Assembly: GCF_029227915.1 (NCBI RefSeq)
Contig: NC_079886.1
Location: forward strand, 682,001-746,000
Length of the DNA stretch: 64,000 bases
Direction: 5' to 3'
From: Hydractinia symbiolongicarpus
Taxonomy: Eukaryota; Cnidaria; Hydrozoa; Anthoathecata; Hydractiniidae
Shown here: positions 38,589 through 50,100 of the stretch, one piece after another
Layout: the number at the start of each line of letters is the position of its first letter
Numbering within the stretch: position 1 is the stretch's first letter
The notes under the pieces: generated by a model
What the model saw: only the letters and a program-made list of their open reading frames with translations
Databases searched by the model: none
What the model was told of the DNA's origin: nothing
Made by a program: the position numbers and the translations under genes

Positions 38589-41500
38589 ATGTATAAAAGA
38601 AAGTACCCAGGGAGTAAACTGATTTCCCGAACGATTTTTCAAATTATTTCTGCAGCACTAGAACGAATGAGACTTGTAGTATTCAAAAATGTTTACATTT
38701 TTGATGAGACGCCTAATGAAAGCAGTTTAATCGCCGACAACCGAAAACCCGCTTTTCCCGTAAATCCCTGGCTTGAACCGTATAGTTGAATGTATACAAA
38801 GAAAGTACCCTGTGAATAAACTCATTTTCAGAACGATTTTTTAAATTATTTTTTCACCACTAAGACGCATGAGACTTGTACTTTTCAAAAATGTTTTCAT
38901 TCTTGATGAGACTCTAAATAAAAGAAGTTTAATCGCCGGCAAACGAAAACCCGCGATTTCCCGTAAATCCCGGGCTTGGCCCGTATAGTCGAATGTATAT
39001 AAAGAAAGTACCCTGTGAGTGAACTCATTTCCTGAACGATTTTTTAATATATTTTTTCACCATTAAAACGCATGAGATTTGTAGTTTTCAAAAATGTTTT
39101 CATTTTTGATGAGACGCTGAATGAAAGAAGTTTGATCTCCGGCAAACGAAAACCCGGGATTTCCTGTAAATCCCGAACTTGGCCCGTATAGTCGAATGTA
39201 CAAAAGAAAGTACCCAGGGAGTAAACTGATTTCCCGAACGATTTTTCAAATTATTTCTGCAGCACTAGAACGAATGAGACTTGTAGTATTCAAAAATGTT
39301 TACATTTTTGATGAGACGCCGAATGAAAGCAGTTTAATCGCCGACAACCGAAAACCCGCTTTTCCCGTAAATCTCTGGCTTGAACCGTATAGTTGAATGT
39401 ATACAAAGAAAGTACCCTGTGAATAAACTCATTTTCAGAACGATTTTTTAAATTATTTTTTCACCACTAAGACGCATGAAACTTGTAGTTTTTAAAAATG
39501 TTTTTATTTTTGAAAAGACGCTGAATAAAAGAAGTTTAATCGCCGGCAAACGAAAACCCGCGATTTCCCGTAAATCCCGTACTCGGCCCGTATAGTGAAA
39601 AGTATACAAAGAAAGTACTCAGGGAGTAAACGTATTTCCCGAACGATATTTTAAATTATTTTTTCACCGCTAAAACGCATGAGACTTGTAGTTTTCAAAA
39701 ATGTTTTTATTTTTGATGAGACGCTAAATAAAACAAGTTTTTTAGCCGGCAAACGAAAACCCGCGATTTCCCGTAAATCCCGGACACGACCCGTATAATC
39801 AAAAGTATACAAAGAAAGTGCCCTGGGAGTAAACTCATTTCCCGAACGATTTTTTAAATTATTTTTTCACCACTAAAACGCATGAGACTTTTAGTTTTCC
39901 AAAATGTTTTCATTCTTGATGAGACTCTAAATAAAAGAAGTTTAATCGCCGGCAAACGAAAACCCGCGATTTCCCGTAAATCCCGGGCTTGGCCGTATAG
40001 TCGAATGTATATAAAGAAAATGCCCTGTGAGTGAACTCATTTCCCGAACGATTTTTTAAGTTATTTTTTCACCATTAAAACGCATGAGATTTGTAGTTTT
40101 CAAAAATGTTTTCATTTTTGATGAGACGCTGAATGAAAGAAGTTTGATCTCCGGCAAACGAAAACCCGGGATTTCCTGTAAATCCCGAACTTGGCCCGTA
40201 TAGTCGAATGTATAAAAGAAAGTACCCAGGGAGTAAACTGATTTCCCGAACGATTTTTCAAATTATTTCTGCACCACTAGAACGTATGAGACTTGTAGTT
40301 TTCAAAAATGTTTTCATTTTTGAGAAGACGCTGAATAAAAGAAGTTTAATCGCCGACAACCGAAAACCCGCTTTTCCCGTAAATCCCGTACTCGGCCCGT
40401 ATAGTTGAATGTATACAAAGAAAGTACCCTGTGAATAAACTCATTTTCTGAACGATTTTTTAAATTATTTTTTCACCACTAAAACGTATGAGACTTGTAG
40501 TTTTCAAAAATGTTTTCATTTTTGAGAAGACGCTGAATAAAAGAAGTTTAATCGCCGGCAAACGAAAACCCGCGATTTCCCGTAAATCCCGTACTCGGCC
40601 GGAATAGTCAAAAGTATACAAAGAAAGTGCTCAGGGAGTAAACTCATTTCCCGAACGATATTTTAAATTATTTTTTCACCACTAAGACGCATGAGACTTG
40701 TACTTTTCAAAAATGTTTTCATTCTTGATGAGACTCTAAATAAAAGAAGTTTAATCGCCGGCAAACGAAAACCCGCGATTTCCCGTAAATCCCGGGCTTG
40801 GCCCGTATAGTCGAATGTATATAAAGAAAGTACCCTGTGAGTGAACTCATTTCCTGAACGATTTTTTAATATATTTTTTCACCATTAAAACGCATGAGAT
40901 TTGTAGTTTTCAAAAATGTTTTCATTTTTGATGAGACGCTGAATGAAAGAAGTTTGATCTCCGGCAAACGAAAACCCGGGATTTCCTGTAAATCCCGAAC
41001 TTGGCCCGTATAGTCGAATGTACAAAAGAAAGTACCCAGGGAGTAAACTGATTTCCCGAACGATTTTTCAAATTATTTCTGCAGCACTAGAACGAATGAG
41101 ACTTGTAGTATTCAAAAATGTTTACATTTTTGATGAGACGCCGAATGAAAGCAGTTTAATCGCCGACAACCGAAAACCCGCTTTTCCCGTAAATCCCTGG
41201 CTTGAACCGTATAGTTGAATGTATACAAAGAAAGTACCCTGTGAATAAACTCATTTTCAGAACGATTTTTTAAATTATTTTTTCACCACTAAGACGCATG
41301 AAACTTGTAGTTTTTAAAAATGTTTTTATTTTTGAAAAGACGCTGAATAAAAGAAGTTTAATCGCCGGCAAACGAAAACCCGCGATTTCCCGTAAATCCC
41401 GTACTCGGCCCGTATAGTGAAAAGTATACAAAGAAAGTACTCAGGGAGTAAACGTATTTCCCGAACGATATTTTAAATTATTTTTTCACCGCTAAAACGC

Positions 41501-43250
41501 ATGAGACTTGTAGTTTTCAAAAATGTTTTTATTTTTGATGAGACGCTAAATAAAACAAGTTTTTTAGCCGGCAAACGAAAACCCGCGATTTCCCGTAAAT
41601 CCCGGACACGACCCGTATAATCAAAAGTATACAAAGAAAGTGCCCTGGGAGTAAACTCATTTCCCGAACGATTTTTTAAATTATTTTTTCACCACTAAAA
41701 CGCATGAGACTTTTAGTTTTCCAAAATGTTTTCATTCTTGATGAGACTCTAAATAAAAGAAGTTTTATCGCCGGCAAACGAAAACCCGCGATTTCCCGTA
41801 AATCCCGGGCTTGGCCGTATAGTCGAATGTATATAAAGAAAATGCCCTGTGAGTGAACTCATTTCCCGAACGATTTTTTAAGTTATTTTTTCACCATTAA
41901 AACGCATGAGATTTGTAGTTTTCAAAAATGTTTTCATTTTTGATGAGACGCTGAATGAAAGAAGTTTGATCTCCGGCAAACGAAAACCCGGGATTTCCTG
42001 TAAATCCCGAACTTGGCCCGTATAGTCGAATGTATAAAAGAAAGTACCCAGGGAGTAAACTGATTTCCCGAACGATTTTTCAAATTATTTCTGCACCACT
42101 AGAACGTATGAGACTTGTAGTTTTCAAAAATGTTTTCATTTTTGAGAAGACGCTGAATAAAAGAAGTTTAATCGCCGACAACCGAAAACCCGCTTTCCCC
42201 GTAAATCCCGTACTCGGCCCGTATAGTTGAATGTATACAAAGAAAGTACCCTGTGAATAAACTCATTTTCTGAACGATTTTTTAAATTATTTTTTCACCA
42301 CTAAAACGTATGAGACTTGTAGTTTTCAAAAATGTTTTCATTTTTGAGAAGACGCTGAATAAAAGAAGTTTAATCGCCGGCAAACGAAAACCCGCGATTT
42401 CCCGTAAATCCCGTACTCGGCCGGAATAGTCAAAAGTATACAAAGAAAGTGCTCAGGGAGTAAACTCATTTCCCGAACGATATTTTAAATTATTTTTTCA
42501 CCACTAAAACGCATGAGACTGGTAGTTTTCAACAATGTTTTCATTTTTGATGAGACGCTAAATAAAACAAGTTTAATCGCCAGCAAACGAAAACCCGCGA
42601 TCTCCCGTAAATCCCGTACTCGGCCCGTATAGTCAAAAGTATACAAAGAAATTACTCAGGGAGTAAACTCATTTCCCGAACGATATTTTAAATTATTTTT
42701 TCACCACTAAAACGCATGAGACTTGCAGTTTTCAAAAATGTTTTCATTTTTGATGAGACGCTGAATGAAAGACGTTTGATCTCCGGCAAACGAAAACCCG
42801 GGATTTCCTGTAAATCCCGAACTTGGCCCGTATAGTCGATTGTATAAAAGAAAGTACCCAGGGAGTAAACTGATTTCCCGAACGATTTTTCAAATTATTT
42901 CTGCAGCACTAGAACGGATGAGACTGGTAGTATTCAAAAATGTTTACATTTTTGATGAGACGCCGAATGAAAGCAGTTTAATCGCCGACAACCGAAAACC
43001 CGTTTTTCCCGTAAATCCCTGGCTTGACCCGTATAGTTGAATGTATAAAAGAAAGTACCCAGGGAGAAAACTGATTTCCCGAACGATTTTTCAAATTATT
43101 TCTGCACCACTAGAACGAATGAGACTTGTAGTATTCAAAAATGTTTACATTTTTGATGAGACGCCGAATGAAAGCAGTTTAATCGCCGACAACCGAAAAC
43201 CCGATTTTCCCGTAAATCCCTGGCTCGGCCCGTATAGTTGAATGTATACA
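38589..43250 (+). repeat. Cluster of the divergent GCCGACAACCG monomer class
   Basis: These units differ from the consensus at several linked places: TTTCTGCAGCACTAGAACG or TTTCTGCACCACTAGAACG replaces TTTTTTCACCACTAAAACG, AATGTTTACA replaces AATGTTTTCA, GAATGAAAGCAG replaces GAATAAAAGAAG, and GCCGACAACCG replaces GCCGGCAAACG. They occur near 38600, 39200, 40220, 41030, 42040, 42850 and 43050, and as single or partly converted copies near 11470, 12940 and 14360. They form a separate monomer subfamily, and some carry only part of the variant set, as expected from gene conversion. Confidence 0.8.
38861..42504 (+). repeat. 1822-bp nine-monomer higher-order repeat, two tandem copies
   Basis: 38861-40682 is repeated at 40683-42504. 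Both begin with CACTAAGACGCATGAGACTT. Both contain the CTGCAGCACTAGAACGAATG unit, the AGTTTTTTAGCCGGC unit, the GGCCGTATAGTC unit (one C short) and the CGGAATAGTC unit. The block is rich in the most divergent monomer class of the window. Confidence 0.9.
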
Positions 43251-43726
43251 AAGAAAGTACCCTGTGAATAAACTCATTTTCTGAACGATTTTTTAAATTA
43301 TTTTTTCACCACTAAAACGCATGAGACTTGTAGTTTTCAAAAATGTTTTCATTTTTTAGAAGACGCTGAATAAAAGAAGTTTAATCGCCGGCAAACGAAA
43401 ACCCGCGATTTCCCGTAAATCCCGTACTCGGCCCGTATAGTCAAAAGTATACAAAGAAAGTACTCAGGGAGTAAACTCATTTCCCGAACGATATTTTAAA
43501 TTATTTTTTCACCACTAAAACGCATGAGACTTGTAGTTTTCAACAATGTTTTCATTTTTGATGAGACGCTAAATTAATGAAGTTTATTCGCCGGCAAACG
43601 AAAACCCGCGATTTCCCCTAAATCCCGGACTCGGCCCGTATAGTCAAAAGTATACAAAGAAAGTACCCAGGGAGTAAACGCATTTCCCGAACGATTTTTT
43701 AAATTATTTTTTCACCACTAAAACGC

Positions 43727-45289
43727 ATGAGACTTGTAGTTTTCAAAAATATTTTTATTTTTGATGAGACGCTGAATAAAAGAAGTTTAATCGCCGGCAA
43801 ACGAAAACCTGTTAGTGGTGATTTTCCAGTTTTTATGTTGAAAAAGTTTATTCATATCTTTGTTCCTATCCTCACTAATATTATAAATTTTTGTTTACAG
43901 TCTAATATTTTTCCTGATGATCTAAAACTTGCAGAGGTTATACCTGTTTTTAAGAAGGATGACTGTAATGATAAGGAGAACTATAGACCTGTTAGCTTGC
44001 TTCCCTGTTTATCAAAGGTTTTTGAAAGAATTATTCTTAATCAAATGCACACTTTTATGCATGACAAACTCAGCCCTCATCTATCAGGCTTCAGAAAGGG
44101 TTATAATACACAATATGCTCTCATTCGAATGATTGAACAATGGAAAAGCACACTTGATAATAAGGGTGTAGTTGGAGCAGTGCTAATGGACCTTTCAAAA
44201 GCTTTTGATACTATCAACCATGATTTGCTTATTGCAAAGCTGCATGCCTATGGTTTTTCTGAATCTTCTTTATTATTTATTCACTCATACTTGAAAAATC
44301 GTTTTCAGAGAACCAGAATAAATTCTTCTTTTAGCGAATGGCTTCCTCTTCAAGTTGGAGTTCCACAAGGATCAATCTTAGGACCTCCTCTCTTCAATTA
44401 TTCTATAAACGATTTATTCTGGTTCATTATTCAATCATCCATTTGTAACTTTGCAGATGATAACACCTTATATGCTTGTGAAAATTCATTAGAAGATGTA
44501 AAACAAACACTGCTTACTAATTTGGTCATAGTTAATAATTGGTTTTATGAAAATTACTTAGCAATAAATTTGAAAAAGTATCAATATATTGTATTAGGTC
44601 ATCACGATGAAAGTTTGATATTTAACCATTTGAAAATTGCGTGTAAATCGTCTGTAGTGCTTCTTGGTGTTACGATTGACTCGAGACTAAACTTTCATTC
44701 GCATGTCAAAAACATCTGTAATAAGGCTAGTAGGAAACTCAACGTGCTTCAAAGGATATCTTCCTTTTTGACACCCAAGATGAAGCGTTTCCTCTTCAAT
44801 TCATTTATTTTGTCTCAGTTTTCTTACTGTCCCTTAGTATGGATGTTTTGTGGAAAAGTTGCGAATAATCGAATCAATCGTATTCATGAACGTTGTCTAA
44901 GAATCATACAGGACGATATAAATGGCAGTTACGATGAACTTTTATCTTTATGTAATGTTAAAAATATTCACATCATCAATTTACAGAATTTAATGAAAGA
45001 GGTTTACAAATTTTTAAATGGATTGTCACCTCTATATATGAACGAGATATTTTCTGTTAGGGAAAACAAGTACAACCTTCGTTGCTTTAATTTGATCAGG
45101 CGACCAACTTGTCGGACAACGTACTATGGCTTAAATACTTTATCAAATATTGCAGGGAAGCTATGGATATCTGTGCCTGACGCTACAAAGAATTCTCCTT
45201 CTCTCGAAGCCTTCCGTAGCTCAATAAAATTTTGGGAAGGTGATGTTTGCACCTGTAAAATATGCATGGATATACCATACATATTTTAA
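43727..45289 (+). CDS. Non-LTR retrotransposon reverse transcriptase, 5'-truncated, fused in frame to satellite
   Basis: The frame is 520 codons. Residues 1-28 are translated from the satellite, starting at the ATG of GCATGAG; retrotransposon sequence begins at residue 29. RT motifs follow in order: RT1 around YRPVSLLP (86-93), SGFRKG (120-125), the first catalytic aspartate in MDLSKAFD (154-161, Asp155), GVPQGSILGP (211-220), the catalytic FADD box (242-245) and LLGVTID (312-318). The C-terminal region, about 330-520, contains the YCPLVW and HERCLR motifs common in this group and ends with C-x-C-x-x-C (508, 510, 513). A full-length homologue would also have an N-terminal AP-endonuclease, absent here. 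The protein copies RNA into DNA at a nicked target. Small oddities are Pro221 where Leu is usual after GP, and Tyr285 where Cys or Thr is usual after N-x-x-K. No promoter is evident, so expression is doubtful. Confidence 0.9.
   Translation: MRLVVFKNIFIFDETLNKRSLIAGKRKPVSGDFPVFMLKKFIHIFVPILTNIINFCLQSNIFPDDLKLAEVIPVFKKDDCNDKENYRPVSLLPCLSKVFERIILNQMHTFMHDKLSPHLSGFRKGYNTQYALIRMIEQWKSTLDNKGVVGAVLMDLSKAFDTINHDLLIAKLHAYGFSESSLLFIHSYLKNRFQRTRINSSFSEWLPLQVGVPQGSILGPPLFNYSINDLFWFIIQSSICNFADDNTLYACENSLEDVKQTLLTNLVIVNNWFYENYLAINLKKYQYIVLGHHDESLIFNHLKIACKSSVVLLGVTIDSRLNFHSHVKNICNKASRKLNVLQRISSFLTPKMKRFLFNSFILSQFSYCPLVWMFCGKVANNRINRIHERCLRIIQDDINGSYDELLSLCNVKNIHIINLQNLMKEVYKFLNGLSPLYMNEIFSVRENKYNLRCFNLIRRPTCRTTYYGLNTLSNIAGKLWISVPDATKNSPSLEAFRSSIKFWEGDVCTCKICMDIPYIF
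43804..43810 (+). repeat. Left copy of the 7-bp target-site duplication
   Basis: AAAACCT is the last satellite sequence before the retrotransposon. It matches AAAACCT at 45431-45437, where the satellite continues with GCGATTTCCC. Monomer starts on either side (43725 and 45555) are 1830 bp apart, equal to one 203-bp monomer plus 1620 bp of insert plus 7 bp of duplication. Confidence 0.82.
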
Positions 45290-45430
45290 CTTTACTTATT
45301 TATTTATTTATTTTTCTTATTTTTTATCGCTGTTTGCCTTGTTTTACGTTTTGTTGTCGATTTAAATTAGTTATTTAAATACTATTGTATCTATCGACGT
45401 TAAATAAAGAGAAAATCAAAAAAAAATCAA
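43811..45430 (+). mobile_element. 5'-truncated non-LTR (LINE) retrotransposon, CR1/L2/jockey-like
   Basis: A 1620-bp insertion splits one satellite monomer. It contains the reverse-transcriptase part of an ORF2-type protein, a short 3' UTR, an AATAAA signal and an A-rich tail (AAAATCAAAAAAAAATC), ending at a 7-bp target duplication. No endonuclease or ORF1 region is present, so about half or more of a full element is missing at the 5' end. This is the usual result of incomplete target-primed reverse transcription. The reading frame has no stops or frameshifts, which points to a fairly recent insertion. Assignment to the CR1/L2/jockey assemblage rests on the RT motifs and the C-terminal cysteine motif; the exact clade is uncertain. 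It is the only such copy in the window. Confidence 0.92.
45290..45430 (+). other. 3' UTR and tail of the retrotransposon
   Basis: After the TAA stop at 45287-45289 comes a TTTATTTATTTATTTA stretch, then about 90 bp of AT-rich DNA, and an AATAAA poly(A) signal at 45403-45408. The sequence ends in GAAAATC followed by A runs broken by TC. An A-rich or short-repeat end is expected for a LINE integrated by target-primed reverse transcription. Confidence 0.8.
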
Positions 45431-47150
45431 AAAACCTGCGATTTCCCGTAAATCCCGTACTCGGCCCGTATAGTCAAAAGTACACAAAAAAAGTACCCAG
45501 GGAGTAAACTAATTTCCCGAATGATTTTTTAAATTTTTTTTTCACCACTAAAACGCATGAGATTTGTAGTTTTCAAAAATGTTTTCATTTTTGATGAGAC
45601 GCTGAATAAAAGAAGTTTAATCGCCGGCAAACGAAAACCCGCGATTTCCCGTAATTACCGTACTCGGCCCGTATAGTCAAAAGTACACAAAAAAAGTACC
45701 CAGGGAGTAAACTGTTTTCCCGAATGATTTTTTAAATTAATTTTTCACCACTAAAACGCATGAGACTTGTAGTTTTCAAAAATGTTTTCATTTTTGTTAA
45801 GACGCTGAATAAAAGATGTTTAATCGCCGGCAAACGAAAACCTGCGATTTCCCGTAAATCCGGTACTCGGCCCGTATAGTCAAAAGTACACAAAAAAAGT
45901 ACCCAGGGAGTAAACTGATTTCCCGAATGATTTTTTAAATTATTTTTTCACCACTAAAACGCATGAGACTTGTAGTTTTCAAAAATGTTTTCATTTTTGT
46001 TAAGACGCTGAATAAAAGAAGTTTAATCGCCGGCAAACGAAAACCTGCGATTTCCCGTAAATCCGGTACTCGGCCCGTATAGTCAAAAGTATACAAAGAA
46101 AGTACTCAAGGAGTAAACTCATTTCCCGAACGATTTTTTAAATTATTTTTTCACCACTAAAACGCATAAGACTTGTGGTTTTTAAAAATGTTTTCATTTT
46201 TGAAGAGACGCTACATGAAAGAAGTTTAATCGCCGGCAAACGAAAACCCGCAATTTCCCGTAAATCCCTTACTCGGCCCGTATAGTCGAATGTATATAAA
46301 GAAAGTAGCCAGGGAGTAAACTCATTTCCCGAACGATTTTTTAAATTATTTTTTCACCACCAAAACGCATGAGACTTGTAGTTTTCAAAAATGTTTTCAT
46401 TTTTGATAAAACCCTAAATAAAAGAAGTTTATTCTCCGGCAAACGAAAACCCGCGATTTCCCGTAAATCCGGTACTCGGCCCGTATAGTCGAATGTATAA
46501 AAAGAAAGTAGCCAGGGAGTAAACTCATTTCCCGAACGATTTTTTAAATTATTTTTTCACCACTAAAACGCTTGAGACTTGTAGTTTTCAAAAATGTTTT
46601 CATTTTTGATGAGACGCTAAATAAAAGAAGTTTAATCGCCGGCAAACGAAATTCCGCGATTTCCCGTAAATCCGGTACTCGGCCCGTATAGTCGAATGTA
46701 GATAAAAAAGTATGCAGGGAGTAAACTCATTTCCCGAACGATTTTTTACATTATTTTTTCACCACTAAAACGCATGAGACTTGTAGTTTTCAAAAATGTT
46801 TTCATTTTTGATAAGACGCTGAATAAAAGAAGTTTAATCGCCGGCAAACGAAAACCCGCGATTTCCCGTAAATCCGGTACTCGGCCCGTATAGTCAAAAG
46901 TATACAAAGAAAGTACCCAGGGTGTAAACTCATTTCCCGAACGATTTTTTAAATTATTTTTTCACCACTAAAACGCATGAGACTTGTAGTTTTCAAAAAT
47001 GTTTTCATTTTTGATGAGACGCTGAATAAAAGAAGTTTAATGACCGGCAAACGAAAACCCGCGATTTCCTGTAAATCCCGGACTTATCCTGTATAGTCGA
47101 ATGTATAAAAGAAAGTACCCAAGGAGTAAACTCATTTCCCGAACGATTTT

Positions 47151-50100
47151 GTAAATTATTTTTTAATCACTAAAACGGATGAGGCTTGTAGTTTTTAAAA
47201 ATATTTTCATTTTTGATGAGACGCTGAATAAAAGAAGTTTAATCGCCGGCAAACGAAAACCCGCGATTTCCCGTAAATCCCGTACTCGGCCCGTATAGTC
47301 AAAAGTATACAAAGAAAGTACTCAAGGAGTAAACTCATTTCCCGAACGATTTTTTAAATTATTTTTTCACCACTAAAACGCATAAGACTTGTGGTTTATA
47401 AAAATGTTTTCATTTTTGAAGAGACGCTAAATAAAAGAAGTTTAATCGCCGGCAAACGAAAACCTGCGATTTCCCGTAAATCCGGTACTCGGCCCGTATA
47501 GTCAAAAGTATACAAAGAAAGTACTCAAGGAGTAAACTCATTTCCCGAACGATTTTTTAAATTATTTTTTCACCACTAAAACGCATAAGACTTGTGGTTT
47601 TTAAAAATGTTTTCATTTTTGAAGAGACGCTAAATAAAAGAAGTTTAATCGCCGGCAAACGAAAACCCGCGATTTCCCGTAAATCCCTTACTCTGCCCGT
47701 ATAGTCGAATGTATATAAAGAAAGTAGCCAGGGAGTAAACTCATTTCCCGAACGATTTTTTAAATTATTTTTTCACCACCAAAACGCATGAGACTTGTAG
47801 TTTTCAAAAATGTTTTCATTTTTGATAAGACGCTAAATAAAAGAAGTTTATTCGCCGGCAAACGAAAACCCGCGATTTCCCGTAAATCCGGTACTCGGCC
47901 CGTATAGTCGAATGTATAAAAAGAAAGTAGCCAGGGAGTAAACTCATTTCCCGAACGATTTTTTAAATTATTTTTTCACCACTAAAACGCATGAGACTTG
48001 TAGTTTTCAAAAATGTTTTCATTTTTGATGAGACGCTAAATAAAAGAAGTTTAATCGCCGGCAAACGAAATTCCGCGATTTCCCGTAAATCCGGTACTCG
48101 GCCCGTATAGTCGAATGTAGATAAAAAAAGTACCCAGGGAGTAAACTCATTTCCCGAACGATTTTTTACATTATTTTTTCACCACTAAAACGCATGAGAC
48201 TTGTAGTTTTCAAAAATGTTTTCATTTTTGATAAGACGCTGAATAAAAGAAGTTTAATCGCCGGCAAACGAAAACCCGCGATTTCCCGTAAATCCGGTAC
48301 TCGGCCCGTATAGTCAAAAGTATACAAAGAAAGTACCCAGGGTGTAAACTCATTTCCCGAACGATTTTTTAAATTATTTTTTCACCACTAAAACGCATGA
48401 GACTTGTAGTTTTCAAAAATGTTTTCATTTTTGATGAGACGCTGAATAAAAGAAGTTTAATCGCCGGCAAAAGAAAACCCGCGATTTCCTGTAAATCCCG
48501 GACTAATCCTGTATAGTCGAATGTATAAAAGAAAGTACCCAAGGAGTAAACTCATTTCCCGAACGATTTTGTAAATTATTTTTTAATCACTAAAACGGAT
48601 GAGGCTTGTAGTTTTTAAAAATATTTTCATTTTTGATGAGACGCTGAATAAAAGAAGTTTAATCGCCGGCAAACGAAAACCCGCGATTTCCCGTAAATCC
48701 CGTACTCGGCCCGTATAGTCAAAAGTATACGAAGAAAGTACTCAAGGAGTAAACTCATTTCCCGAACGATTTTTTAAATTATTTTTTCCCCACTAAAACG
48801 CATGAGACTTGTAGCTTTCAAAAATGTTTTCATTTTTGATGAGACGCTAAATAAAAGAAGTTTAATGGCCGGCAAACGAAAACCCGCGATTTCCCGTAAA
48901 TCCCGTACTCGGCCCGTATAGTCAAAAGTGTACAAAGAAAGTACCCAGGGAGTAAACTCATTTCCCGAACGATTTTTTAAATTATTTTTTCACCACTAAA
49001 ACGCAAGAGACTTGTAGTTTTCAAAAATGTTTTCATTTTTGATGAGACGCTAAATAAAAGAAGTTTAATCGCCGGCAAACGAAAACCCGCGATTTCCAGT
49101 AAATCCCGTACTCGGCCCGTATAGTCGAATGTATATAAAGAAAGTAGCCAGGGAGTAAACTCATTTCCCGAACGATTTTTTAAATTATTTTTTCACTACT
49201 AAAACGCATGAGACTTGTAGTTTTCAAAAATGTTTTCATTTTTGATAAGACGCTGAATAAAAGAAGTTTAATCGCCGGCAAACGAAAACCCGCGATTTCC
49301 CGTAAATCCGGTACTCGGCCCGTATAGTCAAAAGTACACAAAAAAAGTACCCAGGGAGTAAACTGATTTCCCGAATGATTTTTTAAATTATTTTTTCACC
49401 ACTAAAACGCATGAGACATGTAGTTTTCAAAAATGTTTTCATTTTTGTTAAGACGCTGAATAAAAGAAGTTTAATCGCCGGCAAACGAAAACCTGCGATT
49501 TCCCGTAAATCCGGTACTCGACCCGTATAGTCAAAAGTATACAAAGAAAGTACCCAGGGTGTAAACTCATTTCCCGAACGATTTTTTAAATTATTTTTTC
49601 ACCACTAAAACGCATGAGACTTGTAGTTTTCAAAAATGTTTTCATTTTTGATGAGACGCTGAATAAAAGAAGTTTAATCGCCGGCAAAAGAAAACCCGCG
49701 ATTTCCTGTAAATCCCGGACTAATCCTGTATAGTCGAATGTATAAAAGAAAGTACCCAAGGAGTAAACTCATTTCCCGAACGATTTTGTAAATTATTTTT
49801 TAATCACTAAAACGGATGAGGCTTGTAGTTTTTAAAAATATTTTCATTTTTGATGAGACGCTGAATAAAAGAAGTTTAATCGCCGGCAAACGAAAACCCG
49901 CGATTTCCCGTAAATCCCGTACTCGGCCCGTATAGTCAAAAGTATACGAAGAAAGTACTCAAGGAGTAAACTCATTTCCCGAACGATTTTTTAAATTATT
50001 TTTTCCCCACTAAAACGCATGAGACTTGTAGCTTTCAAAAATGTTTTCATTTTTGATGAGACGCTAAATAAAAGAAGTTTAATGGCCGGCAAACGAAAAC

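Larger units (their letters stand above)
8866..43810 (+). repeat. Satellite array B, ~203-bp monomer, patchwork of higher-order repeats
   Basis: The same monomer as array A resumes at 8866 and runs without interruption to the retrotransposon junction at 43810, about 172 units by division. All visible units share the orientation of array A. The first unit is shortened by about 42 bp: its start at 8884 is only 161 bp before the next start at 9045, with the hairpin segment lost and ATAAGAGATAAG left at the join. Common sequence types here are the ACAATG type (TTTTCAACAATG), the TATTCTCATTTTTG type, the TTTGTGATGAGACG type and the divergent GCCGACAACCG type. Each is concentrated in blocks that define local higher-order repeats. 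No gene was seen. Confidence 0.97.

Noticed and set aside
43929-44132. 67-codon plus-strand frame inside the retrotransposon
   Set aside because: It is an alternative frame inside the reverse-transcriptase coding region, which has clear RT motifs in its own frame.
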